Source: CALXVA01 sp944393025
Lineage (GTDB): Bacteria > Bacillota > Clostridia > TANB77 > CAG-508
NCBI GenBank assembly: GCA_963931445.1
Contig: OZ007016.1
Coordinates: 62,001 to 126,000 of the forward strand
Reading direction: 5' to 3'
Length of the DNA: 64,000 nt
This document shows, piece by piece, positions 10,689 to 19,875 of this stretch (position 1 is its first letter; every line of letters begins with the position of its first letter). The notes beneath the pieces are model-generated. The model was not told the DNA's origin and did no database searches. It was given only the letters and a program-made list of their open reading frames with translations. A program made the position numbers and the translations under genes.

Positions 10689-10879
10689 TTAACAAGCTAG
10701 GTGTATGGTATATATTTTTTAGTAATTTTTTGTCCTTTGTTGTCGAAACCATATAATCAAAATAAAATAAATTTTATTTTGATAGGTTTCTCCAATCGCA
10801 CTCGCGTAATCGCTCGTTTGGTCGCTACGCGGACTGCAAAATTATTAAAAAAATATATACCATACACCTAGCTTGTTAA
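10689..10879. repeat. 191-bp palindromic structured element, family I copy 1
   Basis: The outer arms TTAACAAGCTAGGTGTATGG (10689-10708) and its complement (10860-10879) extend to about 40 bp of near-perfect inverted repeat. Inside lie a conserved block read on the minus strand as GCAGTCCGCGTAGCGACC, a variable AT hairpin, and GGTTTCGACAACAAAGGAC. The second copy at 62469-62657 keeps the blocks but has different arm sequences that still pair. It lies between the convergent ends of the small-gene cluster and minC, so it probably also terminates transcription from both sides. Confidence 0.85.
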
Positions 10880-10921
10880 AAATTAAATTAATTTAATCTA
10901 TTATATAATAGCTCTTTTTAG

Positions 10922-11539
10922 CTACTCTAATATTAACTCTTCTTTATCATTTATGTATGCTGATGTTTTTATAGTTCTAATTTTTTCAGAATTTATCTCT
11001 ATTTCTTTAACAATATCTGCTATTCTTATTTGTGTAGAATTTATCTCTACTGCTTCTATTATAGCATCTCTATTTCCTTTAGCACCTGCATGAGCTAATC
11101 CTCTTAAATTTCCTAAAATCACTATATTTTCGCTAGCAATAACCTCTGCTCCTGCATTTACATCTCCTATAATTACTATACTTCCTTCAAATTCTATTTT
11201 TTGACCTGATCTTAATGCACCTTTATGAAATTTTGTTTCTGATGTAGCTATCTCTTTATAAAAACTCTTTTTAATTCCGTGTAGCCCTAATACTTTTGGA
11301 CTATCAAATTCTATTTGAACATTTAAAAATCTTTTAATTATAGATTGAATTTCATCCATTTCTTTATTTTTTAAAATCTTCCCTGTAATTAATATAGGTG
11401 TTTTATCTTCTTTATATAAATTTTTTAATTCAAGAATTTTCTTTTTTAATTCTGAAATAATGTCTCTTTGTTCTGCTGCTTCATCTATTTTAATAACTAC
11501 TTGATTTTGTTTAATGCTTATACTTATACAATTATTCAT
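10922..11539 (-). CDS. minC: Septum site-determining protein MinC
   Basis: This 205-aa protein has the two-domain form of MinC, an inhibitor of FtsZ assembly that positions the division septum. The C-terminal beta-solenoid half is clear (ALRSGQKIEFEGSIVIIGDV, then NAGAEVIASENIVILGNLRG). This domain binds MinD and blocks lateral FtsZ contacts. It ends the cell-shape operon, 25 bp after PBP2. In many Firmicutes minD follows directly; here a palindromic element follows instead, so MinD must lie elsewhere or be absent. The length is close to normal. Confidence 0.92.
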   Translation of the reverse strand: MNNCISISIKQNQVVIKIDEAAEQRDIISELKKKILELKNLYKEDKTPILITGKILKNKEMDEIQSIIKRFLNVQIEFDSPKVLGLHGIKKSFYKEIATSETKFHKGALRSGQKIEFEGSIVIIGDVNAGAEVIASENIVILGNLRGLAHAGAKGNRDAIIEAVEINSTQIRIADIVKEIEINSEKIRTIKTSAYINDKEELILE

Positions 11540-11564
11540 ATTTTCACGCTCTCTTTACTTTAAC

Positions 11565-13646
11565 TTATCTTACACTTTCTATACTTGATATAGCATTTTT
11601 ATCTTCAGTTATTTTTTCTGAATTCATTCCAAAGTATTCTTTCATTATTTCTTTTGCTACTATAGCAGTATTTCCACCTGAACCTGCTTTTTCTACTAAT
11701 ACAACTACCGCTATTTCAGGATTTTCATATGGTGCAAATCCTACAAACCAACCATGAGCTTCTCCTTCAATTCCTGTTTGTGCAGATCCTGTTTTTCCTG
11801 CAATATTTATATTAAAATCAGAAAATGTTGAGTATGCAGTTCCTCCTGTTTCACTAGTAACCCCTTTCATTCCTTTTCTTATTGCATCTAAATTTTCTTT
11901 AGAAATATTTAAATCTTCTTTATTCTCATTTTCTGTATTTAAAGTATTTTTTGTATAATTTTCTATTTCTCCTTCTGATACTTGCGAACCATCTGGTTTA
12001 ATAATTGATTTTATAATGCTAACATTAATATTTTTACCACCATTTGCAAGCATACTTATGTATCTTGCCATTTGTATAGGAGTATATTCATTAAAGCTTT
12101 GTCCTATTGAAGCTGATAGTGTATCTGATGGATACCATGTATTATAGCCTATACTATTAGCATATTCTCTACTAGCTACTGTTCCTCTTTCTTCGCCAAT
12201 TAACTCTATACCTGTTCTTTTTCCTAATCCATAGTAACCTGCATACTTTGCAATTGTGTCTATTCCCATTCTATAACCCAAATCATAAAAGAAATAGTTA
12301 CAAGAATATTTTATTGCTTGTGTTAAATTTAAATAGCCATGACCTACACCATAACTTCTATAATACCAACAAGCTTGGCTATCTCCATATGGATAAACTC
12401 CTTTATCATTTATTAAGCTAGTAGTTGTTATTTCTCCAGTATCTAATCCTGCAGATGCTACTACCATTTTAAATGTTGAACCAGGTGGATAAGCACTGCT
12501 TATTGCTCTGTTTACATATTTTCCTGTTTTATCATTTTCTGTATATTCTTCAAAATATTTTTCTGGACTATAGGTTGGATAACTTGCTAAAGCTAAAATT
12601 TCTCCCGTATTTACATTCATAACTACAACAGCACCTGCATCTGCATCATATTTTTCCCCATATTTTCCTTTTGCTATATCTTTTATGTTCTTCTCTAGTG
12701 ATTGTTCTGCTACTTTTTGTAAATTTGCATCTATTGTAAGTATTACATCTGAACCTGCAACAGCTTCCTTAGAAATATATTCACTAGTTATAGCACCATC
12801 CACAGTCATATCCACTTGTTTTGTTCCATCTGTTCCTTTTAAATATTCTTCAAAAACTTTTTGTATACCATCTTTTCCTATTATATCATCATTTCTATAG
12901 TTATCTTTTCTTTGTTCGTATTCTTCTTCACTTATTGCTCCAACATATCCTAAAACATGTGCTGCTAAACTTCCAGAAGTATATGATACTATTGGCTCTG
13001 TAACAACATTTATACCTGCTAATTTTGCGTTTTGCTCTCTTATTTGAACAGCTGAAGTATTACTTATATCTTTTGCAATTGTTACTGATCTAGTAGAACT
13101 ATAACCTATTCTAGCAATTTCATACCTTACCGCCATTATTTTTCTTACTAGTTTTATGTCTTCTTCGTCTATTTCATATCTATTTTTTAACTCATAAAAA
13201 ACTTGTTCTGCGGTATAATCTTCATTTAAATTATTCTCTTTTTTCCACGCTTTTTGTTCTTCTTCCGTTTTTAATTTATATTTAAAATCTTCTACCTCTA
13301 TTGGTAAATTATCTATGAATTCATCTTTATTTTTTTCTATTATTTCTATAAATTTTTTAATAGCTGTGTTTAATTCTTTGTTATCTACTTTTGTACTATA
13401 TATTTCCACACTATAGCCTGTATCTGTTTTTACTAAATCAATTCCTGTTCTGTCTTTTATCGAACCTCTTGCAGCCTTTAAAACTGTTTCTCTAGTTAAT
13501 CTAGAATTTGAAGTCTCTCTATATTCCTTTCCATTAATAATTTGTAAATTAAATAATTGAATTAATAAAATTATTCCTGATATGTATATTATAGTAATAA
13601 GTATATTATATCTTAGTCTATTATCCCTATCTTTTTCTTTATTCAA
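11565..13646 (-). CDS. mrdA: Penicillin-binding protein 2 (elongation transpeptidase)
   Basis: This 693-aa class B PBP crosslinks peptidoglycan during lateral wall growth together with the MreBCD/RodA machinery. One N-terminal membrane helix (about 13-35) is followed by the PBP dimerisation domain and the transpeptidase domain. The catalytic motifs are STFK (PPGSTFK, about residue 390), SCN (about 447) and KTGSAQ (about 616). The linker region after residue 80 carries long insertions. It lies 14 bp after mreD and before minC in one operon. SpoVD/PBP2 paralogues share the fold; the mre context favours the elongation enzyme. Confidence 0.9.
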   Translation of the reverse strand: MNKEKDRDNRLRYNILITIIYISGIILLIQLFNLQIINGKEYRETSNSRLTRETVLKAARGSIKDRTGIDLVKTDTGYSVEIYSTKVDNKELNTAIKKFIEIIEKNKDEFIDNLPIEVEDFKYKLKTEEEQKAWKKENNLNEDYTAEQVFYELKNRYEIDEEDIKLVRKIMAVRYEIARIGYSSTRSVTIAKDISNTSAVQIREQNAKLAGINVVTEPIVSYTSGSLAAHVLGYVGAISEEEYEQRKDNYRNDDIIGKDGIQKVFEEYLKGTDGTKQVDMTVDGAITSEYISKEAVAGSDVILTIDANLQKVAEQSLEKNIKDIAKGKYGEKYDADAGAVVVMNVNTGEILALASYPTYSPEKYFEEYTENDKTGKYVNRAISSAYPPGSTFKMVVASAGLDTGEITTTSLINDKGVYPYGDSQACWYYRSYGVGHGYLNLTQAIKYSCNYFFYDLGYRMGIDTIAKYAGYYGLGKRTGIELIGEERGTVASREYANSIGYNTWYPSDTLSASIGQSFNEYTPIQMARYISMLANGGKNINVSIIKSIIKPDGSQVSEGEIENYTKNTLNTENENKEDLNISKENLDAIRKGMKGVTSETGGTAYSTFSDFNINIAGKTGSAQTGIEGEAHGWFVGFAPYENPEIAVVVLVEKAGSGGNTAIVAKEIMKEYFGMNSEKITEDKNAISSIESVR

Positions 13647-13660
13647 TATCTCACCACCAA

Positions 13661-14194
13661 CTAAAAATATCTTGTAAGTATATTCTTTGTTTTAAATACT
13701 TCTTCTAAATCATGTCCTAAATTTTGTATTAACGAATACAAAATAATAGTAATTAAAGAATTGTATAATATCTCTATTAATAATATTTTTAAAAATTCTA
13801 TTATTTCTATGTTTAAATTCAATATTATTATATTAAAAATGTAACATCCTGATTCATATATTGCAGTTACACCAGCTATCATAAGCATAATTGTAATTCT
13901 ATTTTCTTTTGAAAAGTTTTTATCTAAATATTCTCCAATTAGTCCAACTAATCCAAGCATAATTCCCGAAATACCTATTTGCCTACCTAATACAATATCT
14001 AAAAAAAAGCCAAAAATAAATCCTAGTATTAGCCCTAATTTTTTTCCTGCAAATAAGCCTATACATAATATAAGTATTATAAACAAATTAGGTTGTACTC
14101 CTGCTATTGTAAACCAATTAAAAAAATTTGATTGCAACAAAAAAATTATTAAAAAACTAACTATTATAAAAATTATAGATAAAAATTTTTTCAA
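13661..14194 (-). CDS. mreD: Rod shape-determining protein MreD
   Basis: This 177-aa integral membrane protein has about five hydrophobic helices. The GIMLGLVGLIGEYLDKNFS segment and a cytoplasmic loop fit the MreD family. With MreC it links cytoplasmic MreB filaments to the wall synthesis complex. It is 16 bp downstream of mreC and 14 bp upstream of the PBP2 gene. Identification rests on topology, length and operon position more than on motif identity. Confidence 0.88.
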   Translation of the reverse strand: MKKFLSIIFIIVSFLIIFLLQSNFFNWFTIAGVQPNLFIILILCIGLFAGKKLGLILGFIFGFFLDIVLGRQIGISGIMLGLVGLIGEYLDKNFSKENRITIMLMIAGVTAIYESGCYIFNIIILNLNIEIIEFLKILLIEILYNSLITIILYSLIQNLGHDLEEVFKTKNILTRYF

Positions 14195-14210
14195 TTTGCA
14201 TAAACCCCTT

Positions 14211-15038
14211 TTATTCTTTAACTGTATTTGTTATTACAAGCACAGCACTTAATTTGTTAAAGTCCACAGCTGTTTCTACCTTTGCATATCTATCTGTTAT
14301 ATTATTTGTATTTACTACTTCTTTTATTGTTCCTATATGTATTCCCTTTGGATATATTCCACCTATTCCAGAAGTTTCTACACTATCTCCTTGCAAAACA
14401 ACTGCATCTGTTGGTATAAAAGTAGCTTTTAATATACCTTTGTCCTCTAAGGTTCCTTGTACAATTATAGTTTCATCAGTTGTACTTATTTTGCTTGTAA
14501 CAGCAGTTGCTGGATCAACTATAGTCTGAACTTTTGATGTATTATTTGATACAGATATAATATGTCCTACTAATCCACTATCTGCAATTACTGTCATATC
14601 TTTTTTTATGCCATCATTTGTACCTACATTTATAACTATAATGTTACTATAATTACTAATATCTCTATTTATTACATCTGCTGGAATAGTATTATATTCT
14701 TTATATTTATCTTTTAAATTAACATATTCTTTTAGTGTTTCATTTTCTGCTTTTACTATTTCTAATTCTCTTAATGATTGCTCTAATTCACTATTTTTCT
14801 TTTTTAATTCATTATTTTCATTTTTTAATGTATCTATACTTTCAAAAAAACTACTATTTCCAGATAATTTATTTTTCAAATATATAAAACCATTTTGAAT
14901 AGGCATAACAAAAATATTACATATATTTTGAATATATGATGCTTGATTAACACTATTATTAGTAAAAATAACTAATAATACTATAATAATTATTGTTATT
15001 ACTATACCTGCAATTCCTTTTTTATTATTTTTATACAT
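14211..15038 (-). CDS. mreC: Rod shape-determining protein MreC
   Basis: This 275-aa bitopic protein has one N-terminal membrane helix (about 9-27), a coiled coil (about 65-100, Leu/Glu/Lys heptads) and two beta-rich domains. Typical MreC phrases are VINVGTNDGIKKDMTVIADS and GLVGHIISVSNNTSKVQTI. It forms the extracytoplasmic scaffold that binds PBP2. It is 24 bp downstream of mreB. Confidence 0.93.
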   Translation of the reverse strand: MYKNNKKGIAGIVITIIIIVLLVIFTNNSVNQASYIQNICNIFVMPIQNGFIYLKNKLSGNSSFFESIDTLKNENNELKKKNSELEQSLRELEIVKAENETLKEYVNLKDKYKEYNTIPADVINRDISNYSNIIVINVGTNDGIKKDMTVIADSGLVGHIISVSNNTSKVQTIVDPATAVTSKISTTDETIIVQGTLEDKGILKATFIPTDAVVLQGDSVETSGIGGIYPKGIHIGTIKEVVNTNNITDRYAKVETAVDFNKLSAVLVITNTVKE

Positions 15039-15062
15039 ATTAGTTAATCATCCTTTTTATCA

Positions 15063-16094
15063 TTACTTCCTTCTTCTTGAATTTATTAATATTGTCTTTA
15101 ACTTTTCTAAATCTTCTAATGTTTTACCAGTTCCCTTTACAACACAATTTAATGGTGATTCAGCTATATATACTGGCATTTCTGTTCGTTCAGCAATTAA
15201 TTTATCTATATTTTTTATCAATGCTCCACCACCTGCAAGAACAATTCCTTTTTCCATAATATCTGATGAAAGTTCTGGTGGTGTTCTTTCAAGTGTTTGT
15301 TTAATAATTTCCACTATTTTTTCAATAGATTCTCTCATTGCTTCTTCTATTTGGCTTGAGGTAATAGTTACTGTTTGTGGTAAACCTGTTGTTAAATCTC
15401 TTCCACTTACTTCCATACTAAGTTCTGTAACTAATGGTGCCGCACAGCCAATTTCTTTTTTTATTTGCTCTGCTGTTGTTTCTCCTATAGCAAGATTCAT
15501 TTCTCTTCTTATATAATTTACAATATCTTCATCTAGTTCATCTCCTGCTATTCTTAAAGAATTGCTAACAACAATTCCTCCTAAAGAGATAACTGCAACT
15601 TCTGTTGTACCTCCTCCTATATCAACTACTATATTTCCTGTTGGTTCTGCTACTTCTAAACCTATTCCAATAGCTGCTGCCATTGGCTCTTCTATTAAAT
15701 ATACTTCTTTTGCTCCTGCTTGTAATATTGCTTCTTCTACTGCTCTTTCTTCTACTTCTGTAATTCCAGATGGTACTCCAACAACAACCCTTGGTTTGTT
15801 TATATTATATCTTTTACAAACCTTATAAATTATATTTTTTAGCATTAATTGAGTTGCTGTAAAATCAGCTATTACACCATCTTTCATTGGTCTTATCGCT
15901 TTAATTCCTTCTGGTGTTCTTCCTAACATATCTTTTGCCTCATGACCTGTTGCAAGTATTTTATGTGCTTTTTTATCTATTGCAACAACTGATGGTTCAT
16001 TTAATATTATTCCTTTTCCCTTTAAAGTAACCAAAGTATTTGCTGTACCTAAATCTATACCAATATCTTTTGTTCTTAGTGTAAATAGGCTCAT
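15063..16094 (-). CDS. mreB: Cell shape protein MreB (bacterial actin)
   Basis: This 343-aa actin-like ATPase forms membrane-associated filaments that steer lateral wall synthesis. The nucleotide-binding motifs are intact: DIGIDLGTANTLV near residue 11, VVVGVPSGITEVE near 103, VVDIGGGTTEVAV near 155 and GIVLAGGGALIKN near 283. Length is normal. It opens the mreBCD block, 26 bp after radC. Confidence 0.97.
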   Translation of the reverse strand: MSLFTLRTKDIGIDLGTANTLVTLKGKGIILNEPSVVAIDKKAHKILATGHEAKDMLGRTPEGIKAIRPMKDGVIADFTATQLMLKNIIYKVCKRYNINKPRVVVGVPSGITEVEERAVEEAILQAGAKEVYLIEEPMAAAIGIGLEVAEPTGNIVVDIGGGTTEVAVISLGGIVVSNSLRIAGDELDEDIVNYIRREMNLAIGETTAEQIKKEIGCAAPLVTELSMEVSGRDLTTGLPQTVTITSSQIEEAMRESIEKIVEIIKQTLERTPPELSSDIMEKGIVLAGGGALIKNIDKLIAERTEMPVYIAESPLNCVVKGTGKTLEDLEKLKTILINSRRRK

Positions 16095-16120
16095 ATTGTT
16101 ATTCTCCTCTCAAAATTTAT

Positions 16121-16810
16121 TTATCTTAGCATTTTTATCTCAAAAATACTATTAAACCCATATTTCCCAATAATTATGTGATCTAACATTTCAATTCCAA
16201 TTAATTTTGAAGCTTTTTGTAATCTTTCTGTAAATTCAAAATCATTTTTACTTGGTGTTGGATCTCCACTTGGATGGTTATGTACTAAAATAATCTTTGG
16301 TTCTCCTAATTTTATAACTTCTAATAATATATCTTTTGGCTGTACTATAGCAGAATTTGTTCCTCCAAAACAAATATCTATAATTTTTACTACTATATTT
16401 TTAGAATTAAGAATTATAGCTTTTACAATTTCTCGTTTTTCATCTTTCATTTCTTCTGTTAATATTCTTGCTACATCTTTTGGTGAATTAATTTTTATTT
16501 GATTAGTATTAAGTGGTCTTGATATTCTTCGTGCAAGTTCGCAAACTGCTCTTAGCTGTATTGCTTTTACTTTACCAATTCCCTTTATACTCATAAATTC
16601 TTTTATAGATATATTTTGTAAAAAACTTAAGTTGTTTTCTCCATTTTTCTCTAATTTTAATATTTTCTGTGCTAAACTAACACTTGTTTCTTCTTTTGTT
16701 CCACTTTTAATTATAATTGCAATTAATTCTGCATTTGATAAAGCTTTTTCTCCATACATCTCCAATTTTTCGTATGGTCTTTCATATATAGGGATTTCTT
16801 TGATTTTCAT
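16121..16810 (-). CDS. radC: RadC family JAB/MPN-domain protein
   Basis: This 229-aa protein has an N-terminal helix-hairpin-helix region (IKGIGKVKAIQLRAV) and a C-terminal JAB1/MPN metal site HNHPSGDPTPS, with a conserved glutamate upstream. It was named for DNA repair, but its biochemical role is unsettled. The position immediately before mreB is the usual Firmicutes arrangement. Confidence 0.95.
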   Translation of the reverse strand: MKIKEIPIYERPYEKLEMYGEKALSNAELIAIIIKSGTKEETSVSLAQKILKLEKNGENNLSFLQNISIKEFMSIKGIGKVKAIQLRAVCELARRISRPLNTNQIKINSPKDVARILTEEMKDEKREIVKAIILNSKNIVVKIIDICFGGTNSAIVQPKDILLEVIKLGEPKIILVHNHPSGDPTPSKNDFEFTERLQKASKLIGIEMLDHIIIGKYGFNSIFEIKMLR

Positions 16811-16855
16811 TTTAATTTTCCTTTCTTATACCCCTATATATTTTAATAATTCTAC

Positions 16856-17113
16856 TTAGATTTTTTTATAAATAAATATTGCAAGTACCATTCCAATAAT
16901 GCTAGATATGTTTATTTTTAGCATTAATGCAAATGTTAATGATATAACTTGTAAATTTAGTGTTATTGGATCTTCAAGTCCAAAATTTTGTCCATATGAT
17001 AACCACCATAAAAAATCCACTTTTCCTGCAAGTTCTCCCAATAGTCCTCCAACAACAATTCCACATAAAATAAATAATATAAGTATCCATATATTTTTTT
17101 CTCTTGTTGCCAT
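16856..17113 (-). CDS. DUF4321 small membrane protein
   Basis: This 85-aa protein has two membrane helices. The first contains LCGIVVGGLLGELAG and the second ends in FIYKK. A central segment (LWWLSYGQNFGLEDPITLNL) matches DUF4321, a family commonly found before radC-mreB in Clostridia. An AGGAGG site precedes the ATG at 17113. Function unknown; by context it may join the cell-shape machinery. Confidence 0.85.
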   Translation of the reverse strand: MATREKNIWILILFILCGIVVGGLLGELAGKVDFLWWLSYGQNFGLEDPITLNLQVISLTFALMLKINISSIIGMVLAIFIYKKI

Positions 17114-17164
17114 ATTTATTATATCCTCCTCTTTTGCATATATTCACATATTTTATACCTATGT

Positions 17165-17193
17165 ATTATATCTTGTCTATTGTTTTTTTTCAA
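17165..17193 (-). promoter_or_regulatory. Sigma-A promoter of the cell-shape operon
   Basis: TTGAAA (17193-17188), a 17-bp spacer and a perfect TATAAT (17170-17165) lie 52 bp upstream of the DUF4321 start. This is the best match in the divergent region with mecA and probably drives all seven genes down to minC. Confidence 0.7.
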
Positions 17194-17358
17194 GTTTTCT
17201 AGGAAAGTTTTTCTATTTATTTTTATTTTGTATTATGTTACAATAAATTTATAAAAATATCTTTTATTTTATTTATTTTTATGTTATATTTATAGTTACC
17301 TTTTTTAATTATTCAAAATATAATATTATAATATAATTTACTGGAGGATTTTTAATTA

Positions 17359-18003
17359 ATGAAATTTGAAAAACTTAATGAAAATAAAATAAGAATAACT
17401 TTATCTATTCATGATTTAGAAGAAAAGGACATAAGCTTTCATGACTTTATGTCTAATTCTATAGAAAATCAAGATCTTTTTTTAGATATGCTAGAAAAAG
17501 CTGAAGAACAAATTGGTTTTAAAGCTCAAGATTGCAAAATCAAAGTAGAAGCATTAGCTATGACAGAAAATGATTTTATTGTAACCATAACTAAAGTACT
17601 TCCAGAAATAAATAAAAAAGGTAGTCCAATTTATTTGAAGAAAAAACCAAAAATAAAAAGAAAAATAAATAATATAAATTCTTCTCAACTTATTTATAAG
17701 TTTAATACTTTTGATGATTATTGCAATTTTATTGAATTTTTAATTTATAATAATCTTGAGGATGCAATAAAAATAGCTGATAAAATATTAATATACTCAT
17801 ATAACAATAACTATTATTTAGTTTTAAATAATTTGAATACTACATATAATAAAATATCAACTTTTTTAACTTCAATTACTGAATTTGCTTCTTATGTAAT
17901 AGAGCCAAACTTGTTTATTTGTAGACTTACAGAGTCTGGAACATTATTTGTTAAAAATAATGCATTTAAAAAGAGTTTTATTCACTTTTTAAATGCTAAA
18001 TAA
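17359..18003 (+). CDS. mecA: Adaptor protein MecA (ClpC adaptor)
   Basis: This 214-aa protein has the MecA two-domain form. The N-terminal substrate-binding part reads MKFEKLNENKIRITLSIHDL with a LEKAEEQIGF helix. The C-terminal alpha/beta part binds ClpC (FNTFDDYCNFIEFL and NLFICRLTESGTLF). MecA delivers unfolded or regulatory proteins to ClpCP. GGAGG lies 11 bases before the ATG. Its main substrate here is unknown. Confidence 0.85.
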   Translation: MKFEKLNENKIRITLSIHDLEEKDISFHDFMSNSIENQDLFLDMLEKAEEQIGFKAQDCKIKVEALAMTENDFIVTITKVLPEINKKGSPIYLKKKPKIKRKINNINSSQLIYKFNTFDDYCNFIEFLIYNNLEDAIKIADKILIYSYNNNYYLVLNNLNTTYNKISTFLTSITEFASYVIEPNLFICRLTESGTLFVKNNAFKKSFIHFLNAK

Positions 18004-18110
18004 TAGAGATTAAGTTTATTATTTTCAAATATTTGTTACTCAAGCGACCCCAATCTTGTTGTGTAAATAATTGTTTAAAATACTGATATATGAATATTTT
18101 CTAAAAAGTA

Positions 18111-18151
18111 AAGAACTATGATAAATTTTATTATTATCATAGTTCTTTTGT
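18111..18151. terminator. Bidirectional terminator between mecA and the M23 peptidase gene
   Basis: AAGAACTATGATAA (18111-18124) and its complement (18134-18147) form a 14-bp stem with a T-rich tail on the plus side and an A-run giving U's on the minus side. The two genes converge here. Confidence 0.75.
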
Positions 18152-18152
18152 T

Positions 18153-19160
18153 TTAATATGTATAATATTGTGGATTTAATGTTACCCCATTTTTTCTTAT
18201 TTCAAAATGTAAATGGTTTCCTGTTGAATTTCCTGTTGTTCCAACTGTTGCTATTACTTCTCCTTGGCTAATTGATTGTCCTTTTGAAACTAATAAACTA
18301 TTACAATGTGCATATAGTGTTGTTATTCCATTTCCATGAGATATTATTACATAATTTCCATAACCATCTCCAGCATTACCAGAAAAAGTTACAGTTCCAG
18401 CAGCTGCTGCTTTAATAGATGTTCCCCCTGGAGCTGAAATATCAAGACCTGAATGTGAATGGTCTCTTACACTATCATTACTTCCATATCTTGAAGTTAT
18501 TACTCCTGATACTGGATTTATCATGCTTATTCCTAAACTTATTTTTGAAGATGATGACCCAGAACTATAGTTGGATGCTGGTGCATAGGAATATGAATAA
18601 GTTGGAATAACAACTTTTTCTTCATATAATTCTGATACACATTTTTTAACACTAGTAAATTTTTTTAATTCTTTTCCATATTTTTCTATAATTCCTAATT
18701 CATCTTGGTTTGCACTATCTTTTTCTTCTAACTGATCAATTACTTTTTCTGCATCTTTAAATGATGATAAATAAAATTTTTCCTTTTTATCTTCTATTAT
18801 TGCATAATATTTATAATAAGGTGTTCCATTTTCTGTAACCTTGGAAAATATTTCATCATCATTTGTACTTACATCTTTTTTTAGTAAACATAACTTATAT
18901 GTAGGTATAGCATCTATTTGAATAAAAGCTATATTTTCTTCTTCATTTTCTGATGTATAATTATTAATTTTTTCTTGCAATTTGCTTTTATCTGATGTAA
19001 ATCCTATTACTTCTCCATTTAAACTTACTTCATAAGTTGGATTATAAAATAACACAACTAATCCAATTAATACAATTATTGATAAGAATATTAAAACTAA
19101 TAACTTTATAGACTTTCGTGTAGTTACAGCAATTTTCTTTAAAATATTAATAGTAAACAT
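18153..19160 (-). CDS. Membrane-anchored M23 (LytM-type) endopeptidase
   Basis: This 335-aa protein has an N-terminal membrane helix (about 20-42), a 150-residue extracytoplasmic region and a C-terminal M23 zinc peptidase domain (about 215-335). Metal and catalytic motifs are visible: HSHSGLDI (HxxxD), HGNGITTLYAHC and HLHFEIR. Such enzymes cut peptide bridges in peptidoglycan, either in growth or in sporulation (SpoIIQ-like). All zinc ligands are present, so it is probably active. It is transcribed alone and ends at the shared terminator. Confidence 0.9.
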   Translation of the reverse strand: MFTINILKKIAVTTRKSIKLLVLIFLSIIVLIGLVVLFYNPTYEVSLNGEVIGFTSDKSKLQEKINNYTSENEEENIAFIQIDAIPTYKLCLLKKDVSTNDDEIFSKVTENGTPYYKYYAIIEDKKEKFYLSSFKDAEKVIDQLEEKDSANQDELGIIEKYGKELKKFTSVKKCVSELYEEKVVIPTYSYSYAPASNYSSGSSSSKISLGISMINPVSGVITSRYGSNDSVRDHSHSGLDISAPGGTSIKAAAAGTVTFSGNAGDGYGNYVIISHGNGITTLYAHCNSLLVSKGQSISQGEVIATVGTTGNSTGNHLHFEIRKNGVTLNPQYYTY

Positions 19161-19211
19161 TCCTTTCTTTTGGCTTCTAAAAACCTTTTTTAATATTGAT
19201 ATTTTATATTA

Positions 19212-19257
19212 AAAAAAGATTTTAAACAATTTTTAAATTTGTTTAAAATCCTTTTTA
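19212..19257 (-). terminator. Terminator after the CotF-like gene pair
   Basis: GATTTTAAACAA pairs with TTGTTTAAAATC about 8 bases away, flanked by A and T runs on both sides. It lies 60 bp downstream of the coat gene that ends at 19319. Confidence 0.65.
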
Positions 19258-19318
19258 ATTTTAGTTTAATTTATATTTACTTTTATTTACTCTTTTTTTC
19301 TTTGTTTTTCTTTTTACA

Positions 19319-19561
19319 TTATTGTAATTCTGTTTTTACAGTCTGTATTTCCGTAGGAGTTGCTTGGCATGCTGATTTATAATATCCTTTTGCTTGTGCT
19401 GTTTTAAAAAGTTCATATTGAAAACTTTCATCATTATTTCTTATCTGTTGAAGCGTTTGTCTTAACTGCATATTTTCTGTTTCTGAAATTGCTGTTTGAT
19501 ATGAACCAAGACTTGCCTTTACTCCAGACAAAATATCATTTACCATTGTTTTTTCATCCAT
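19319..19561 (-). CDS. CotF-like spore coat protein
   Basis: This 80-aa protein matches the C-terminal part of CotF-type coat proteins (ILSGVKASLGSYQTAISE, YELFKTAQAKGYYKSACQA), which share a ferritin-like helical pair. An in-frame ATG at 19576 overlaps the GGAGG and is too close; ATG 19561 is properly spaced. It follows another half-size CotF-like gene by 21 bp. Together the two ORFs make up what is one chain in some relatives. Confidence 0.85.
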   Translation of the reverse strand: MDEKTMVNDILSGVKASLGSYQTAISETENMQLRQTLQQIRNNDESFQYELFKTAQAKGYYKSACQATPTEIQTVKTELQ

Positions 19562-19582
19562 TATATATACCTCCATAATCTT

Positions 19583-19771
19583 TTAATTATTTAAAAAAGA
19601 CATTAATTTTTGTTTTGTATTTAAACTGTCTTGTGCAGCTTTTGTAAACATTTGCTTTATTTGAGGATCTACTGCTTGAGAAGCATATGTGTTTAACTTC
19701 TGATATGAAGTTTCGTGTGAACCTATAAAATGTCTTAAATTTTGTAATTCAACTTGACTTAAATTTGGCAT
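19583..19771 (-). CDS. Short CotF-like coat protein
   Basis: This 62-aa protein (MPNLSQVELQNLRHFIGSHE...) resembles the N-terminal helical hairpin of CotF-family coat proteins, with the ELQNLRHFIGSHET and YASQAVDPQIKQMF segments. It lies just upstream of the second half. The pair probably assembles as a two-subunit helical bundle in the spore coat. Confidence 0.8.
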   Translation of the reverse strand: MPNLSQVELQNLRHFIGSHETSYQKLNTYASQAVDPQIKQMFTKAAQDSLNTKQKLMSFLNN

Positions 19772-19844
19772 TTAAAATCATTCCTTTCATAATTATTTCT
19801 ATTTTTATTATTTGTATTTTTTTTTATTTTTATACAAAAAAATT

Positions 19845-19871
19845 GCACAATTCAAAATAAATGAATTGTGC
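19845..19871 (-). terminator. Strong terminator after pcrA and its repeat elements
   Basis: GCACAATTCA (19845-19854) and its exact complement (19862-19871) flank a 7-base loop. On the minus strand the stem is followed by a U-rich run. It closes the transcript that runs from pcrA through two family II elements. Confidence 0.8.
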
Positions 19872-19875
19872 TTTC

